Made by a program: the position numbers and the translations under genes
Shown here: one piece after another, positions 33,170-45,648 of the stretch
How the letters are laid out: the number at the start of each line of letters is the position of its first letter
Numbering within the stretch: the stretch's first letter is position 1
The notes under the pieces: model-generated
Databases searched by the model: none
What the model saw: the letters and a program-made list of their open reading frames with translations, nothing else
Told to the model about the DNA's origin: nothing
Source of the DNA: Reticulascus tulasneorum
Taxonomy: Eukaryota > Ascomycota > Sordariomycetes > Glomerellales > Reticulascaceae
DNA length: 64,000 nt
Reading direction: 5' to 3'
Assembly: GCA_001557505.1 (NCBI GenBank)
Contig: LSAX01000005.1
Location: forward strand, 1,488,001 to 1,552,000

Positions 33170-35499
33170 CCTGGTGACTTCGCGAGACTCGTCGTCAAAT
33201 GTGGGGGGAGGGGGGGGTTTGATTGTCGTCACTTGTCACTTGTCACCTAGGCGCGGGGTGAGGACGAGGCTGGGAATTCTTTGATGGGTTGAATTCGGAC
33301 ACTAAGAGCAAGGCTGAGGAACTTCGAGAGTGCCTGATCCTGGCTCGTAAGTGGTCCGAGATTATGTTTTGTTTCGCGAGGTCTGAACACGAAGCTTGTA
33401 TCAGATTGGTTTGAGGTCGGAGAACGCAGTGCCTAACCTGGACAGTCCGAGAGTCCATGTGTGGGGCAGATTGAAGTGGGGTTCGCTGTCCCTGTCCTGG
33501 CGACATGAGATAAGGTAGCTCACATTTCTAGTTTATAGAGCACAGATTATCGTTCGCAGCAGCCAGACTATTGTTTGTTAGATACTTCGTGCGCGTCTCT
33601 AGAGCTGGTTCAGTACTACAATTCCCCGCTGTTACAGTGGGTTTGGGCAGCCTAATCGTTCCATGGGACCTGGACATGCAGACGGTCTCCATTCCACCTG
33701 TGCTCTATATTGGCACCAGCTAACTAGTGCCCTGTAATGTACGATTGAGACACCACGGCGAGATTAGAGAAAGAGATAGGTAGCCAAGACAGGCTTGGCC
33801 TCGGAGCTCACATCCGATACTAAGAAAAGAAATATGCACAGGAGGAGAGAGAGCAAAAGGCTCAGGTGATCGATCTTTCGAGGTTGACGGCACAAGCCCG
33901 CAAGCCCGCAAGCGATGCTCTAACCTAGATCTTTGCTACTGGCTGGCAATAAGCACACTACACCGTTACCTCGACTGGCCGGGCACACGGCAGATTTTCA
34001 GTAGACTCATGCAGAGAGGGATCGAGAGTGCTGCGTACACCCACACTATTGACCAGAAGAAGCATATTTGGCATCCAGCGACGCGGTGGCCCGCGGTGCG
34101 GCAGAGCATTTATTGGCTGGCCTAGCCAGATCAGGAACAGCCAGCCCATCGGGGCTTGGTGAGATCGGCACAGAATGCAACTGAACCTGGACATGAGTCG
34201 AATGACGATGTGTCCTGGGCTGCACACTTCGGTCTGATTATGTCCTGAGATGTTTAGCTGATTTCCGTTCTGGATGCTCAGGCGAAGGTGCAAGATGGAC
34301 TGTGGGCGTGTGTAGTCTCTTGGTTCCGCGTATGTCTTTGAGCAAGTTTCCCTCCCGCGACACCCGGTGTTGTAAATTACAGGCATAATAACTTGAAGTT
34401 ACTAGCCCAAGGTTCTACGTAGTAGTGTCGATAGTCACGCGAAACAGACACAATTCGCATATAAGCATGAAACAATTCTGATCAGATGAATCCCCTTCTG
34501 TCTCCCACTAGGAGGGGACACCATGTCCCGAACCGCTTCTGAATCATCGATGAAGTCGAGGCTTCTGCCCCACGGGCTGCCGTAGCTGCCGTAACTGCCG
34601 AAGGTACGCGGATATTGTTTTAGACTTCTCGAAGGGTGCGAAACAATAGGCTGAATTGGAACACTGGTGGCGAGCCTGGGGCAAAGGTGAGAGGTGACCT
34701 TGTCAGCTGAGCGAAGCGCTAGAGGGGGTCCGGAGTTGAAGGAAGAGACTGCGAATGGCAATTCTCCCGGAGAGATAGAATCATTTGCTAATTATTAAAA
34801 TGGCCAGCTCATTGGAGCCCGAGGAAAGAAAAACCTGCATCTCGAAGCTGGCGAAGCCACAGAGAGGACTGCAGTTGATGGGCAACAGGGAAGAGCAAAT
34901 CATGATCACTTGGCGATGGGGTTGATCATTCGAAACAGAAGGTGGTGCGCAGGCTGGGATTCCCCCCAGCAGCCAATCTGGTGGGTGGTGGGGTTTCTTT
35001 TTAAGGGACGTTAGCGGCCTGTTTAGCGTGCACTGTTGCACCACCCGGGGGCCACCCAGACTGCGCCAGGACCTGACACCATTGCGGCAGAGCTGTGCGT
35101 GATGAAATACCTTATTAATAAATCCCCGGAACCTCGAACCGCCGTCGCTGACAAAACCCGGCCTCTTCCTGCTCCTCCTGCAAGCCCAATTATTGTATGC
35201 GTGCATCGTTTTCTTCCCGCCCTGCATATACCATCCAGATACCCTCCCCCCCCCATACATAACATCTGCCTTTCCTGGGAGCCGGTCTTCTGGATTCTCG
35301 TGCTCTGCTTTGTTCCTTGTTCTGTTTACCGCCTTCGTCCTACCGCTTTCGTCCTTTGTCTTAAGCGAGTTCTATCATGAAGGCTAGAATTCGGTAGCCG
35401 CAGTCCGACCCAGATCGCCACGACATCCAGTCGCTCTTTGCGCTCTGCGCTCCCCTGAACAACCCAGTAACCACGTATATTGTTTCTACAGTATCGACA
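33170..35499. other. Large divergent intergenic region CSN7 / copper ATPase
   Basis: 2.3 kb. A G-rich run (G6-A-G8, 33203-33217) sits 34-48 bases before the CSN7 ATG. Open frames of 100-160 codons on the minus strand (33958-34386, 34781-35260) show no family character and no splice continuity, and I do not call them. The 350 bases before 35500 are CT-rich, like a long leader. Confidence 0.5.
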
Positions 35500-38400
35500 A
35501 TGGCTCCTCCATACATCAAGGTCCCCGCGAGGGACGATTCCATCCAGAGGACGTCTCTAATCACCCCGACGACTGCGCATTTGGCCACCACGACGTTGAA
35601 AGTCGGCGGCATGACGTGAGTGCCTTCCTCATGCCGCAAACCTTAGCCCCCCGATATCCTTGCTTACCATCCTGTAGATGCGGCTCTTGTACGTCCGCAG
35701 TTGAAGCTGGCTTCAAAGGTGTAGAAGGTGTGGGAAGCGTGTCTGTCAGCTTGGTCATGGAGCGCGCGGTTGTCATGCACGATCCGCAACACATATCCGC
35801 CGAACAAATCCAAGACATAATCGAAGACCGAGGATTCGATGCCGAAGTGCTCGCCACCGATCTACCTTCGCCGCTGCTAAACCGACATGCCGTGGATGAG
35901 GACGCCTTCGATGACAGCGAGGATGACGGGACATTGACGACCACGATCGCGGTTGAAGGAATGACTTGCGGAGCGTGCACATCCGCGGTTGAAGGAGGCG
36001 TGAAAGATCTGCCTGGCGTGAAGTCCTTCAACATATCTCTGTTGTCCGAGAGAGCCGTCATCGAGCACGACCCTTCGCTCATCACCGCCGCCAAGATTGC
36101 AGAACTGATCGAAGACCGAGGGTTCGGAGCCACGGTCCTGGACAGCAAGTCATCCAAGCCGGAGTCAAAACCTCGGTCTCGGGCAGGCGCGGTAAGCTCG
36201 GTGGCCACCACTACAATTGCGGTTGAGGGTATGACTTGTGGGGCTTGCACATCTGCCGTTGAAGGCGGATTTAAAGGCGTGGACGGTGTCATAAGGTTTA
36301 ACATCAGTCTACTGGCCGAGCGGGCCGTCATCACGCATGACACCACCAAACTTTCCGCAGACAAGATTGCAGAGATAATCGAAGACAGAGGGTTCGGGGC
36401 CGAAGTCCTTTCCACTCAATTTCACAACACGGACAATTCTGGTGCCACGTCTACGGCGCAGTTTAAGATATATGGCAATCCCGATGCTGCCGCCGCTACG
36501 GCTCTCGAGGTCAAGCTCCAAAGCCTGCGCGGCATCACCTCTGCTTCTCTTAGCATGTCTACTTCCCGACTTACAGTGTCGCATCAGCCCGGATTGATTG
36601 GCCTGCGGCAGATTGTGCAAGCCGTGGAGGAAGAGGGGCTGAATGCATTGGTCGCCGATAACGACGACAACAATGCGCAGCTCGAATCTCTAGCTAAGAC
36701 CCGCGAAATCAACGAGTGGCGAAGGGCGTTCAAATTGTCGTTGTCTTTCGCCATCCCGGTCTTCCTCATCAGCATGATCATTCCAAAGCTTCTACCAAGT
36801 CTGGATTTTGGAAGCTTTGAACTCATACCTGGCATCTTCCTTGGCGACGTAACTTGCTTGATTCTTACGCTACCCGTGCAATTCGGCATCGGCAGGCGGT
36901 TTTACGTTTCTGGTTGGAAGTCCATCAAGCACGGCTCGCCCACCATGGACGTCCTCGTCATCCTCGGTACTTCGTGTGCCTTCTTCTTCAGCATTATGGC
37001 CATGCTCGTGTCATTGTTCATTCCTCCGCACACCCGACCGAGTACAATTTTTGATACGAGCACTATGCTCATCACCTTCATCACACTCAGTCGCTTCTTG
37101 GAGAACCGCGCCAAGGGCCAAACCTCGAAAGCGCTGTCCCGGCTCATGTCCCTCGCGCCTTCCATGGCCACCATCTATGTCGACCCAATTGCGGCCGAGA
37201 AATCCGCGGAGAACTGGGAAAATGCGTCCGTTTCAGGTGAACCCAAAACACCAGCCCACGACGGCCAAGCCGCCGAGGAGAAGGTGATCCCGACCGAACT
37301 GCTCCAAGTTGGAGATGTTGTGATTCTACGACCAGGCGACAAGATCCCCGCTGACGGCGTTCTGGTTCGAGGCGAGACCTATATTGACGAAAGCATGGTG
37401 ACCGGTGAGGCCATGCCAGTGCAAAAGAAGAAAGGGAGCTACCTCATTGGCGGTACCGTCAACGGTCACGGTCGTGTAGATTTCCGAGTCACGCGCGCCG
37501 GTCGTGATACCCAGCTCAGCCAAATCGTCAAGCTTGTTCAGGATGCCCAGACAACCCGAGCACCTATTCAGCGGCTCGTGGATACCCTTGCCGGATTCTT
37601 CGTGCCTACCATTCTTATACTCGGCTTCATGACTTTTATAATATGGATGATACTCAGCCACGTGCTCCCCAACCCACCTAAGATTTTCTTGCAAGAGGCT
37701 AGTGGCGGCAAGGTCATGGTGTGTATCCAGCTGTGCATATCAGTCATCGTATTCGCCTGTCCCTGTGCTCTTGGCCTGGCGACCCCGACCGCCGTTATGG
37801 TTGGTACTGGCATTGGTGCCGAGAACGGCATTCTCGTCAAGGGAGGCGCCACGCTGGAAACTTCGACAAAGGTCACCCAAATCATACTCGACAAGACGGG
37901 AACCATCACGCACGGCAAGATGAGCGTTGCAAAGACAACAATCATCTCCGCATGGCAAGATAACGAGTGGCGGCGACGACTTTGGTGGACCATCGTCGGT
38001 CTCGCCGAGATGGGCAGCGAGCATCCTGTTGGCCGAGCAGTCCTTGGGGCCGCAAAGGGCGAGCTCGGCATGGACTCAGAAGGGACGTTGGAAGGTAGCG
38101 TCGGCGAGTTCAAGGCGGCGGTTGGCCGAGGCATCAGCTCCCTCGTTGAGCCTGCTGCTAACGCCGAGCGCGTGCGTTATCGAGTCCTCGTCGGCAACGT
38201 CCGCTTCCTCCGCGAGAACAGTGTCGAAGTCCCGGCCGACGCCATCGAGGCTTCCGAGCATATCAACGACAAAGCCAACAAGAGCTCAAAGAGCTCAAAG
38301 AACGCTTCTGCCGGCACCACCAACATCTTCATCGCAATAGACGGACAGTACACCGGCCATCTCTGCCTCTCTGACACCATCAAGGATGGTGCTGCCGCGG

Positions 38401-39101
38401 CTATCTCCGTCCTACACCGCATGGGTATTAAGACTGCCATCGTGACTGGTGACCAGCGATCCACGGCCGTGGCCGTAGCAATGGCAGTCGGCATCGATCC
38501 GGACAATGTGTACGCGGGTGTCTCGCCAGACCAGAAGCAGGCAATTGTTCGCCAGCTCCAGGAGCAAGGCGAAGTCGTCGGCATGGTCGGCGACGGCATC
38601 AACGACTCCCCCGCTCTCGCGACCGCAGACGTTGGCATTGCCATGTCCAGTGGCACCGACGTGGCCATGGAGGCCGCGGACGTGGTTCTTATGCGCCCCA
38701 CCGATCTCATGGACATTCCCGCCGCGCTGCACCTCGCTCGCTCCATCTTCAGACGCATCAAGCTGAACTTGGCCTGGGCGTGCCTGTACAACATCATCGG
38801 CCTGCCCTTCGCCATGGGTCTCTTCCTCCCCTTCGGCTTCCACCTACATCCCATGGCCGCCGGCGCCGCCATGGCCAGCAGCAGCGTCAGCGTCGTAGTA
38901 AGCAGCCTGCTGCTCAGGTTATGGAAGCGGCCCCAGTATATGGAGGATGCCCTCCTGGAGAGCAAGGGCGGCGTGCGGAGACGGCGGGGCTTCGGCCTCG
39001 TCTCAAGGGTCAAGGATCTGGTCGAGAGGGCGAGAGGAAAGGGCAGGGGAGACGAAGGGTATGTGCCGCTCGCGGATCTGGCGGACCGGGACGAGGTTTA
39101 G
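35500..39101 (+). CDS. Copper-transporting P1B-type ATPase (CCC2/ATP7-like)
   Basis: Pumps Cu(I) into the secretory pathway (Golgi) or out of the cell. Exons 35500-35615 and 35678-39101 give 1179 residues. Three N-terminal metal-binding domains have intact GMTC-x-x-C motifs (Cys40/43, Cys136/139, Cys226/229). A fourth domain-like segment (about 305-375, FKIYGNPDAAAATALEVKL) has lost its cysteines. The intron falls inside the first copper site, between GMT and CGSC. Core motifs: CPC at 733-735 in the ion path, DKTGT with phospho-Asp777, His821-Pro822 in SEHPVG, GDGINDSPA from 1010. Eight membrane segments are expected. The family's usual size is 1000-1200. Confident for copper from CPC plus the SEHP and HMA motifs. 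Confidence 0.93.
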
Positions 39102-39432
39102 GGATGAATCATTTTTGAGTGGAGCATTGGCGTTCAGGAAGGCCCCGATGTTGGGATATGTCTATTCAGGATTCTGATTTCATATGTTTGTGTACGTTGT
39201 CCCATACCCAGGAATAAGAAACCGTACAGAGTATCGTGGTCGCGATTTATGCCATGTGAAAAAAGTTCAGTGCGTGAGCCTATAAATTATGTTTTACTCT
39301 TTCACTATGAAGGATACAGTAGTTCCAAAAACGCAATGATATACCAGAAAACACGCTGTTCCCCTAAATACTAACCCAACACCGATGCTATGCCGAAGAA
39401 AAGTAATCAACCGCCCCGTAAAACACAGCGCC
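39102..39432. other. Convergent 3' region
   Basis: About 330 bases between the stop codons of the ATPase and the DUF155 gene; no gene seen. Confidence 0.5.
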
Positions 39433-41392
39433 TCAGACGCCCTTGAAAGTCTCCCCAACCAGCTGGCTCCCGCACACCGCCTCCCTCTCCGCGACGCTCA
39501 GCATCGCGCTCCACCGTCGCAGCTCCTCGACGCTGACGTTCTTCTGCGCGAGCTCCAAGGCGACGCTCGCGCCTGCGCCGTCCAGAAGGGCGCCGCGGCC
39601 ATCCAGCGCGTTGCCGTTGCCGTTGCCGTTGCTGTTCTTGTTCTTCTCCAGGATGCCGAAACGGAGCGTCACCTCGGAGACGGTGACGAGGATGCTGACG
39701 ACGATAAGCACGATGATGATCCATGTTATGTAACTCATCTTGGCGTCGGCGACGGAATCGGACAGGATCTCGGCGAGGTCAAGGAAGACGCGGCAGCGCT
39801 CATTGAGGACCTTGATGCGGGGGTCGATTTCGAGGTATTCGCGGATTGCAACGTAGAGGGGGTGGAGGGTTGGCTCCGAATCCCAGAAGAAGTTGGGCAC
39901 GTCGAGGATGTTGGACGCTGAATGAGTTAGTTGCTGCCACTTGTAGTCAAGAGAAATGGGGCCTTACATAGGTTGATATCCACGCGGCTCTTGAACAACC
40001 TCCCAAGGATCTTCACGATCTCGGTCCGGGTCATATTTAGTTCGCCAGTAAGCGCAAGCGTCTTAGGAACGTGCTGCGCATCCTGCATCGTCTCGCTCAT
40101 ACGCTCCTCGAACAAGCACAGCTTCGTGCTCTGCGCAATGGCGTGGCTGATGGTCAGCTTGATCATGTGATCGCTCCGCGGTAGCAGGGTGATCATATCG
40201 TTGAAGATGCGTGGGCGTTTGATGTTATCGCTATACTCAAAGTGAAACTCTTCTGTCTCAAAGTCCGCCTCCTCCAACGGTCGTGTCAGCAGCGATAAGC
40301 CGGCCTCGTTCTCCGCGAAAGTCAGATCAGCGAGAATATCCTTCTCCTGGTGCTCGGTGAAGTTCCAGAACACGACAACGCCGTAGGAGAAGACGAACAT
40401 CTCGGCAAAGGACTTGGCGTCGGTGGCGATAGCAATTCGATTCTCCGGGCTGAGAGACCGGTCCTCGGGGCTCTGCTGCGAGTCTGGACGGCCGCGCTGG
40501 TCGAAGTTTGGATGGGCACCGTGGCCATTTACGGGGCTGCCGCTGCTGTAGGCGAACTCATCGAAATAGCCTCCGTGATGGTCTCTCCGCTCGCTCCGTT
40601 CAATCTCGAGATCCAAGACCGTCTTGCCCGTTCCTGGTGTTTTTAGAATCGGTCTACTGCGAATCCTGTTGCCTTCAGTGCCTGGAAGTAGCGGCAGCGC
40701 GTAAATGACGTAGAGGCAATCGTCATAGAGCTTCGTTTTGGCTTCATGCTTCTTTCGCAGGAACTCGGCGGTCGACTTCATCTTGTACGCTTGCGCGGTA
40801 CAGTATGCTGTGAGCCTGGAGACGCGTTCGGTTCTCTGCACCTTTGGGAGGCGTTCCGCGAAGCTCTTGCCACGGAGTCCTCCTCTCTTTCGTAGTACAT
40901 CCAGCTCTTCGTCCTTCAGCGGTCGGTTCTCCTCCTCTAGTTGTTTTGCGAGCTTGGACGCTTCTTCGTCGAGCTCTTCATCCGATCCTTCCTTCTCATC
41001 TGTCTCTGGCAGTAGTACGAGCTTCTCGCTAATCTTGGTTGTCCGTGAGGGCATGTTCTGCTGCCCAGTCCTGGACTGGAGGTTGGGCAGACCAGAGCTG
41101 GGGCGCCGGCTTCCAAAGGCGCCAGGTGCTCGCTGACCGGGGGGAAGCCTTGGCTGGCCCGAGGGGATATCAGATGAATACTGTAGTACGTTATCGACAG
41201 ATATGAAGCGCATAGGCAGTCGACCGGGAGCTAGTGTGGAGCTATTTTGTCGCTGGATCGCGCCTCGGGTAGGTGGCCGCTCCCTCGAGTCCGTTACCTG
41301 TGATGCCAAAGATTAGAATTTCAAATGTCCAGGATACATTGATCAGAGGTCAGACAAACCAGGACGGATGGCCCTCGCTTTGCAGGCGCCAT
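39433..41392 (-). CDS. DUF155/YagE-family protein (RMD1/RMD8-like) with C-terminal membrane anchor
   Basis: Exons 41392-41360 (11 codons), 41297-39968 and 39917-39433 give 615 residues. The only ATG in reach is in the tiny first exon; the second exon is open upstream but only from a TTG. The N-terminal 200 residues are disordered and charged (TDEKEGSDEELDEEASKLAK). The DUF155 core begins near RLTAYCTAQAYKMKSTAEFL and includes FSYGVVVFWNFTEHQE, TISHAIAQSTKLCLFEERM and DVPNFFWDSEPTLHPLY. Near the C-terminus YITWIIIVLIVVSILVTVSE is a single membrane helix. Relatives in budding yeast (Rmd1, Rmd8) are needed for meiotic nuclear division, and RMND1 acts in mitochondria; the length fits Rmd8 better. 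Molecular function is unknown. A Gly/Asn repeat (NGNGNGNA) follows the helix. Confidence 0.85.
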
Positions 41393-42279
41393 TGCGACTT
41401 TTGTTGGTGTGAAGATGTGTTGGTGAGGTTTTTGGGGGAGCGGGGCAATTGCTAAATAGATAGAAGAAATGAAGGCATTATGCGTGGGTAATCGGGCGGG
41501 GAGAGGCGAGCAGAGCTAGCGAATGCTCGCAATCGCTCGGCAGATATCCTGTGGTCCTTTGACGGTCGAGACGTGATTGACAATTGAAGCTGGTAGGTTA
41601 TCTAGGAAACATCATGGCTCTGTTGCAAGGTCTGGGAGTCTATCAGATCAACTAGCACCGCCACGTGCAGATGGGACCCGCCGTGGCTGCAGCAAAAATG
41701 TACCGGACGTCATTACCTTAATTAACGTATTAAGGACAGGAGCTTAATCGCGAACCTCGGCAGAATGTTTGAATACACTGCCGCTGCCAGCCGATGGACC
41801 AACCGTAAGCTAGGTATGCTCTCATATCTTTTGTACCACCGCAACAGCAACCCAGGATCAACAGTCTTCACGAATTCAAGAGACACATTGTTTTGGCCCT
41901 TTCAAGAAATTCCCTTAATTAAATATTTCAGAACCTCTGTGATGGTAAACGCTAGAGGTACGGATCCCACCAAACCCTCCACTGGCCCTCTGCAAGATGA
42001 GAAGCTACCTATATCTGTGGTATGGGGGGTCTCGTATGCTACATTAACATGTCTTATGGTTGCTTATCCTAGAGCGCAGAAGCAGAACAAGAGCATCATC
42101 GTCATTCATTACGTGCCATCACACTTACTCCCAAGCCACAAGCATCACAACCTCGGTATGCATAGAACCTTCGCCAGAAGAGCAGAAACCACAGCTCCAG
42201 AAAACTCCAAGTGCGCCCAACACAACACAACCCGAACCAGAAAACACACATTTGACCATGTGTAAAGTACCGTCCCAAA
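41393..42279. other. Intergenic region; one unsupported 166-codon open frame
   Basis: Nearly 900 bases. An ATG-started frame runs 41765-42265 on the plus strand, but its product (polar, no domain, start MFEYTAAASRWTN) has no family likeness and it ends against the 3' end of the next gene. I leave it uncalled. The first 120 bases are the DUF155 promoter. Confidence 0.4.
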
Positions 42280-43329
42280 TTAGAACATGCGACCGGCAAT
42301 AATGTCATGCAACTCATCGTCGTCCGCCTTCTCCTCCATGTACCGCGAGTGCAGCATCTCCGTGAACACCGTCACCGCCCAGATAAACGCCAGCGCATTG
42401 CCTAGCAGCAGCGCGACCTGCCCGTACGTCGGCAGGGGCAGGTGCGTGTGCGCCAGCGCCACGAGCGTGGACTGCACGATGAAGAGCATGATCCACAAGC
42501 GCGTGATGATGTACGCGTTGTTGGCTTTCTAGAACAGGGGTGGTCACAGTTAGCTTCAGGCTGTGTTTGGAAAGCAGTCCGGGGCCTGAGGAAAACCTAC
42601 CTCCACCTCGGCGAGGATCTTATCCCAGAACCGCGATGCGCGCAGCTCCCCGTTGTGCTTGGCGATGATGTCCTCGATCTGCGACCGCGGGAGCACGAGC
42701 TTGAGGTTCGTGTATTTCGTAGCCAGCCGCTGAGCCAGTGTCGCGAGTCGCCTCCGCCGATCCCAGTCCCGCCCGCGCGGCATGTTAGCCAACCTCGCGC
42801 GCATCCCCTCGGCCAGGTCAAGGTACAAGAATGGCATCCTCCGGAAGTGCGTCACCACAGTCTGCGCCGTCGCGGGTTGGCGCATTGGGAACCTGTGATA
42901 CAAGTAGCTGTTCTCTTCGGTGGTCAGGTTGCCCGGGTTCGGCGTCGCGGGCGACGTGGGCTGCGGCATAACTGGCGAGGCTATCGGAGGTTGGTTTCGG
43001 TACTGCGGCTGCGGCAGCCTGCTGCTACGGACGCGCGGCGGGTTGGGGGGTCGCGGATCGGCGACGTAGATGTTGGGCGTGTTGAGGGGGAACATCTGGA
43101 TTGAGATGATGTAATCGAGCCGGGCTGCTGCGGGAGAGTAAAGGTTAGGGTGGATGAGCTGGTAAATACGCTCCAGAAGGACGTAACTCGTTGGCTCCGC
43201 GACTTGCGCCACGCTCTCACGGAAGCGGTCCCAGTTCTGGAGACCGGGGGGGTGGTTTGGAGGAGGACTATCCTCTTCCTGGCGGTTGCGGGGGGGACGA
43301 CTGTTACCTCGCTCGTTGCTCGAAGACAT
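42280..43329 (-). CDS. Hypothetical two-pass membrane protein
   Basis: Not recognised. Exons 43329-42601 and 42528-42280 with a 72-nt intron give 325 residues. The first 30 residues are Arg/Pro/Asn-rich. A folded-looking part follows (WDRFRESVAQVAEPTSYVLL, LDYIISIQMFPLNTPNIYV), then a Pro/Gln-rich linker and a basic helical region (FLYLDLAEGMRARLANM, RRRRLATLAQRLATKYTNL). Two membrane helices close the protein (LWIMLFIVQSTLVALAH and VALLLGNALAFIWAVTVF), with an acidic tail (EEKADDDELHD). The frame and splice signals are clean, so the gene is likely real. No function can be assigned. Confidence 0.75.
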
Positions 43330-44110
43330 GACGACGAGGGGACAAAGACTGTTATGAGATGAAAGTTGCGGCGTGAAGCTTCACGCAGACAAGAGGGAGG
43401 TTTGAACACAGAACCCAGAGGACAGGGCGGATAACTTGGGAGGAAAAGATGACGACGAGAAGGTGGATGCTTAGATAAAATATCTCTTCTGCTGGAAACA
43501 ACAACTGCGCTATGCCGAAACAACTTTCACGGCAGCTATCGCTCCTGTCAAGCTCCTCAAAGCTCGAAGGATTGATGATCTGCGGGGGAAGCTTGGAAGG
43601 CGGATTCCTACCGACTAAACACAGTCGGGACGAGTTGTACAATGGATTAACAATAGAAACAAGGTGTGTGATCTGCTGCATAGCCATGCAGGCTGCGGGC
43701 AGCTATGACCAGGCGGCTCTGTGTGACACCGTTTGGCCAGATTCCCAGAAACGAAGAGGGACAGGCTATCATGTCATCCCACGTATGTCCGTCTTCCCAA
43801 AACGCCTACCCGGCATGCGAATCTTCGCCCCTGGTGGAGATGATGAACCTGGTATACTCATCGTCGTCCCATGCCCATGTTCCTTTCTGGCATCCCGCGA
43901 CCCGCCAGCCCCCGCGTGTGACTCCTATATACTCCCAATGTCACTGATGAAACGCAAAATCGCATCCACCCCCTCCCCCTCCCCCATCCCCCCCCGCCGT
44001 GGACGAATTGGGTCCAATGGACCTCGCCCCGATATTGGCTGTGCGTGCGCGCGCATGTCGTATATGTTCCGAGCACCGCAAAGAGGAGCAGCAACCTTAT
44101 GGCCACCTCA
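43330..44110. other. Intergenic with a long C-rich tract
   Basis: 780 bases between the membrane protein's start and the zinc-ribbon gene's stop. It includes the C-rich run at 43967-44000. A plus-strand frame 43512-44162 is open but has no homology character and overlaps the next gene. Confidence 0.5.
43967..44000. repeat. C-rich tract with several C runs
   Basis: The plus strand has four close runs of C (C5, C5, C5, C8) separated by one or two bases. The complement is therefore G-rich with four G runs, the layout needed for a G-quadruplex or, on the C strand, an i-motif. It sits about 110 bases past the stop of the zinc-ribbon gene, where the transcript would carry the G-rich strand. Confidence 0.5.
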
Positions 44111-44568
44111 TCACCCATACCTGGGCCCCTGCTGGGGAGGCGGCTGCCAGCCCTGCGGGTGATGTGCTTGTGGTGGGGGGTGGCCTTGACCGCCCCCGTT
44201 CGCCATCGCCATCACGTCGGGTCTGTTCTCCAACGGCTGGGCGAAGTTGCAGATATGGCAGACGACGTCCTTGTAGCCCTTCACGGACAAGGGTATTACG
44301 GGCTAGAGAGGAGGACAGGTTGTTAGCGTACGTCCCCGGTGAGGTAGTGTAGATGGGGAAACTCTCGCGCATTCGCGCGCGGAGGGGCAGGGAGGCGAGA
44401 GGCGAGGGCGGAAGGGGTGCTTACAATCCAGCAGAAGGTGAAAAAGGGATGGCTCTTAATGACATGGCCCGCCATGTTTCCGCAATTATAGCACTGGCAG
44501 GTCATCCCCTCGTAGCCAGGCACGTCCTTTCGGAAAGTGTGCTCTCCGCACACGAAGAAGAAGAACAT
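44111..44568 (-). CDS. Small zinc-ribbon protein
   Basis: Exons 44568-44425 and 44302-44111, separated by a 122-nt intron (the longest here), give 111 residues. A hydrophobic start (MFFFFVCGEH) is followed by two CxxC pairs, Cys26/Cys29 in CQCYNCGN and Cys63/Cys66 in VCHICNF, which should bind one zinc ion. The tail is Gly, Pro, Gln and His-rich (GQGHPPPQAHHPQGWQPPPQ). This organisation fits the fungal zinc-ribbon 15-like family of unknown function. Between the pairs lies FFTFCWIPVIPLSVKGY, a short hydrophobic stretch that may meet the membrane. The gene model is clean; the role is not known. Confidence 0.8.
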
Positions 44569-45648
44569 GGTTGCAGCGACACGGACAGCTTCCGGCTTCG
44601 CAAGTTCAAGTATCCGGCCTCTCCCCTTCCCTTTTTCGCAGGTTCCCGTCGCGCCGGGTATTGAACTTTCTCTCGAATAGGGTTTCCTCGGGGCTGACTT
44701 GCACAAGGGCAAGAAAAGGGTTTCGCAGATAGCACAGCTTGAGGTCGCGTCGCGGTTGGGTGTCTGCCTTTTCGTGAAGGGAAAATCGTTGGAATGCCGC
44801 GGTGTGCAGGAGGCAGGACCGTCGAATGCGGGAAAGGCAAACGACGTCGACGGCGGGCGTTGATGAGATCAGGGAAAGCTGGCCCAAGCTCGCTGCAGCC
44901 CATCCGACTGGCTGATCGTCGGTTTCTTGCGTGTCGAACGGGGCGGAGCAAGCTTGGCGGCACTGTGCCGGCGTCAGAGGCTGCAGGAAAAGGATGAATA
45001 GGCATTTTGGACTTTGCAAGCTTGGAGGGGGGCAAAATCCCCCCCCCCCCAATTCCAGGGCCAGTTAGCCTATTAGGCACTGCTAGACTAGATACTACAT
45101 TAATGATAGCTGAGCGTTGAGTTTGCCACTGCACACGACCAGTTATTCTATGTAAGCACCGCACAGGCAGTCGTTAATTCAAGGTAATACCTAGGCTTCT
45201 ATTTAACCCCAATGCTCGACCTAACCGCTAATGGTTGCGCCATGCGCGGCTTGCAGTGGGAGGAAGTGGGACACTAATCCTACCGTTTGGGAAAACGCTG
45301 CACAGGCGTCATTGGCTCCCGAGCTATTTCCATCACCAAACTTTTTCTCATTTTGCCTCTATCAGCGTCACAACGTCGTCTAACGATTTCTCCCAGGGAT
45401 TCCCAGTCTCGACATTTTCATCCACACACCTCCACGCCCGCAATTGGGCACACACGTCGTCTGGTCATAGCTCCCGGATTGGCCTGCAGGAGGGGAAACA
45501 TCCCGTGATCCAAGCTCAAGGCTGGATCCAGGTCCGCGGGAGAACAGCTGTCTTCGACCTGGGCTTTTAGTTCGTCCGACCGCGGAGAGTCGCGATGCCC
45601 AAGTCTCCGACGATAGCATAGCAGCCGCCATTCTCTCGATTTCCCGCG
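44569..45648. other. Divergent intergenic region with a C12 run
   Basis: About 1.1 kb between the starts of the zinc-ribbon gene and RPP1. It contains an uninterrupted run of 12 C at 45039-45050. A long minus-strand frame (44502-45164) overlaps the zinc-ribbon first exon out of frame and is not believed. Confidence 0.5.
45039..45050. repeat. Homopolymer of 12 C
   Basis: Twelve uninterrupted C bases. Length may be misread in sequencing or vary between isolates. Confidence 0.8.

Noticed and set aside
41765..42265. 166-codon ATG-started plus-strand frame
   Set aside because: No domain, odd composition, and it sits in the 3' flank of a neighbouring gene. It could be real but I cannot support it.
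43512..44162. 216-codon plus-strand open frame
   Set aside because: No family likeness; overlaps the second exon of the zinc-ribbon gene on the other strand and runs through a C-rich tract.
44502..45164. 220-codon minus-strand open frame
   Set aside because: Overlaps the zinc-ribbon first exon out of frame and crosses the C12 run; composition is unlike a protein.
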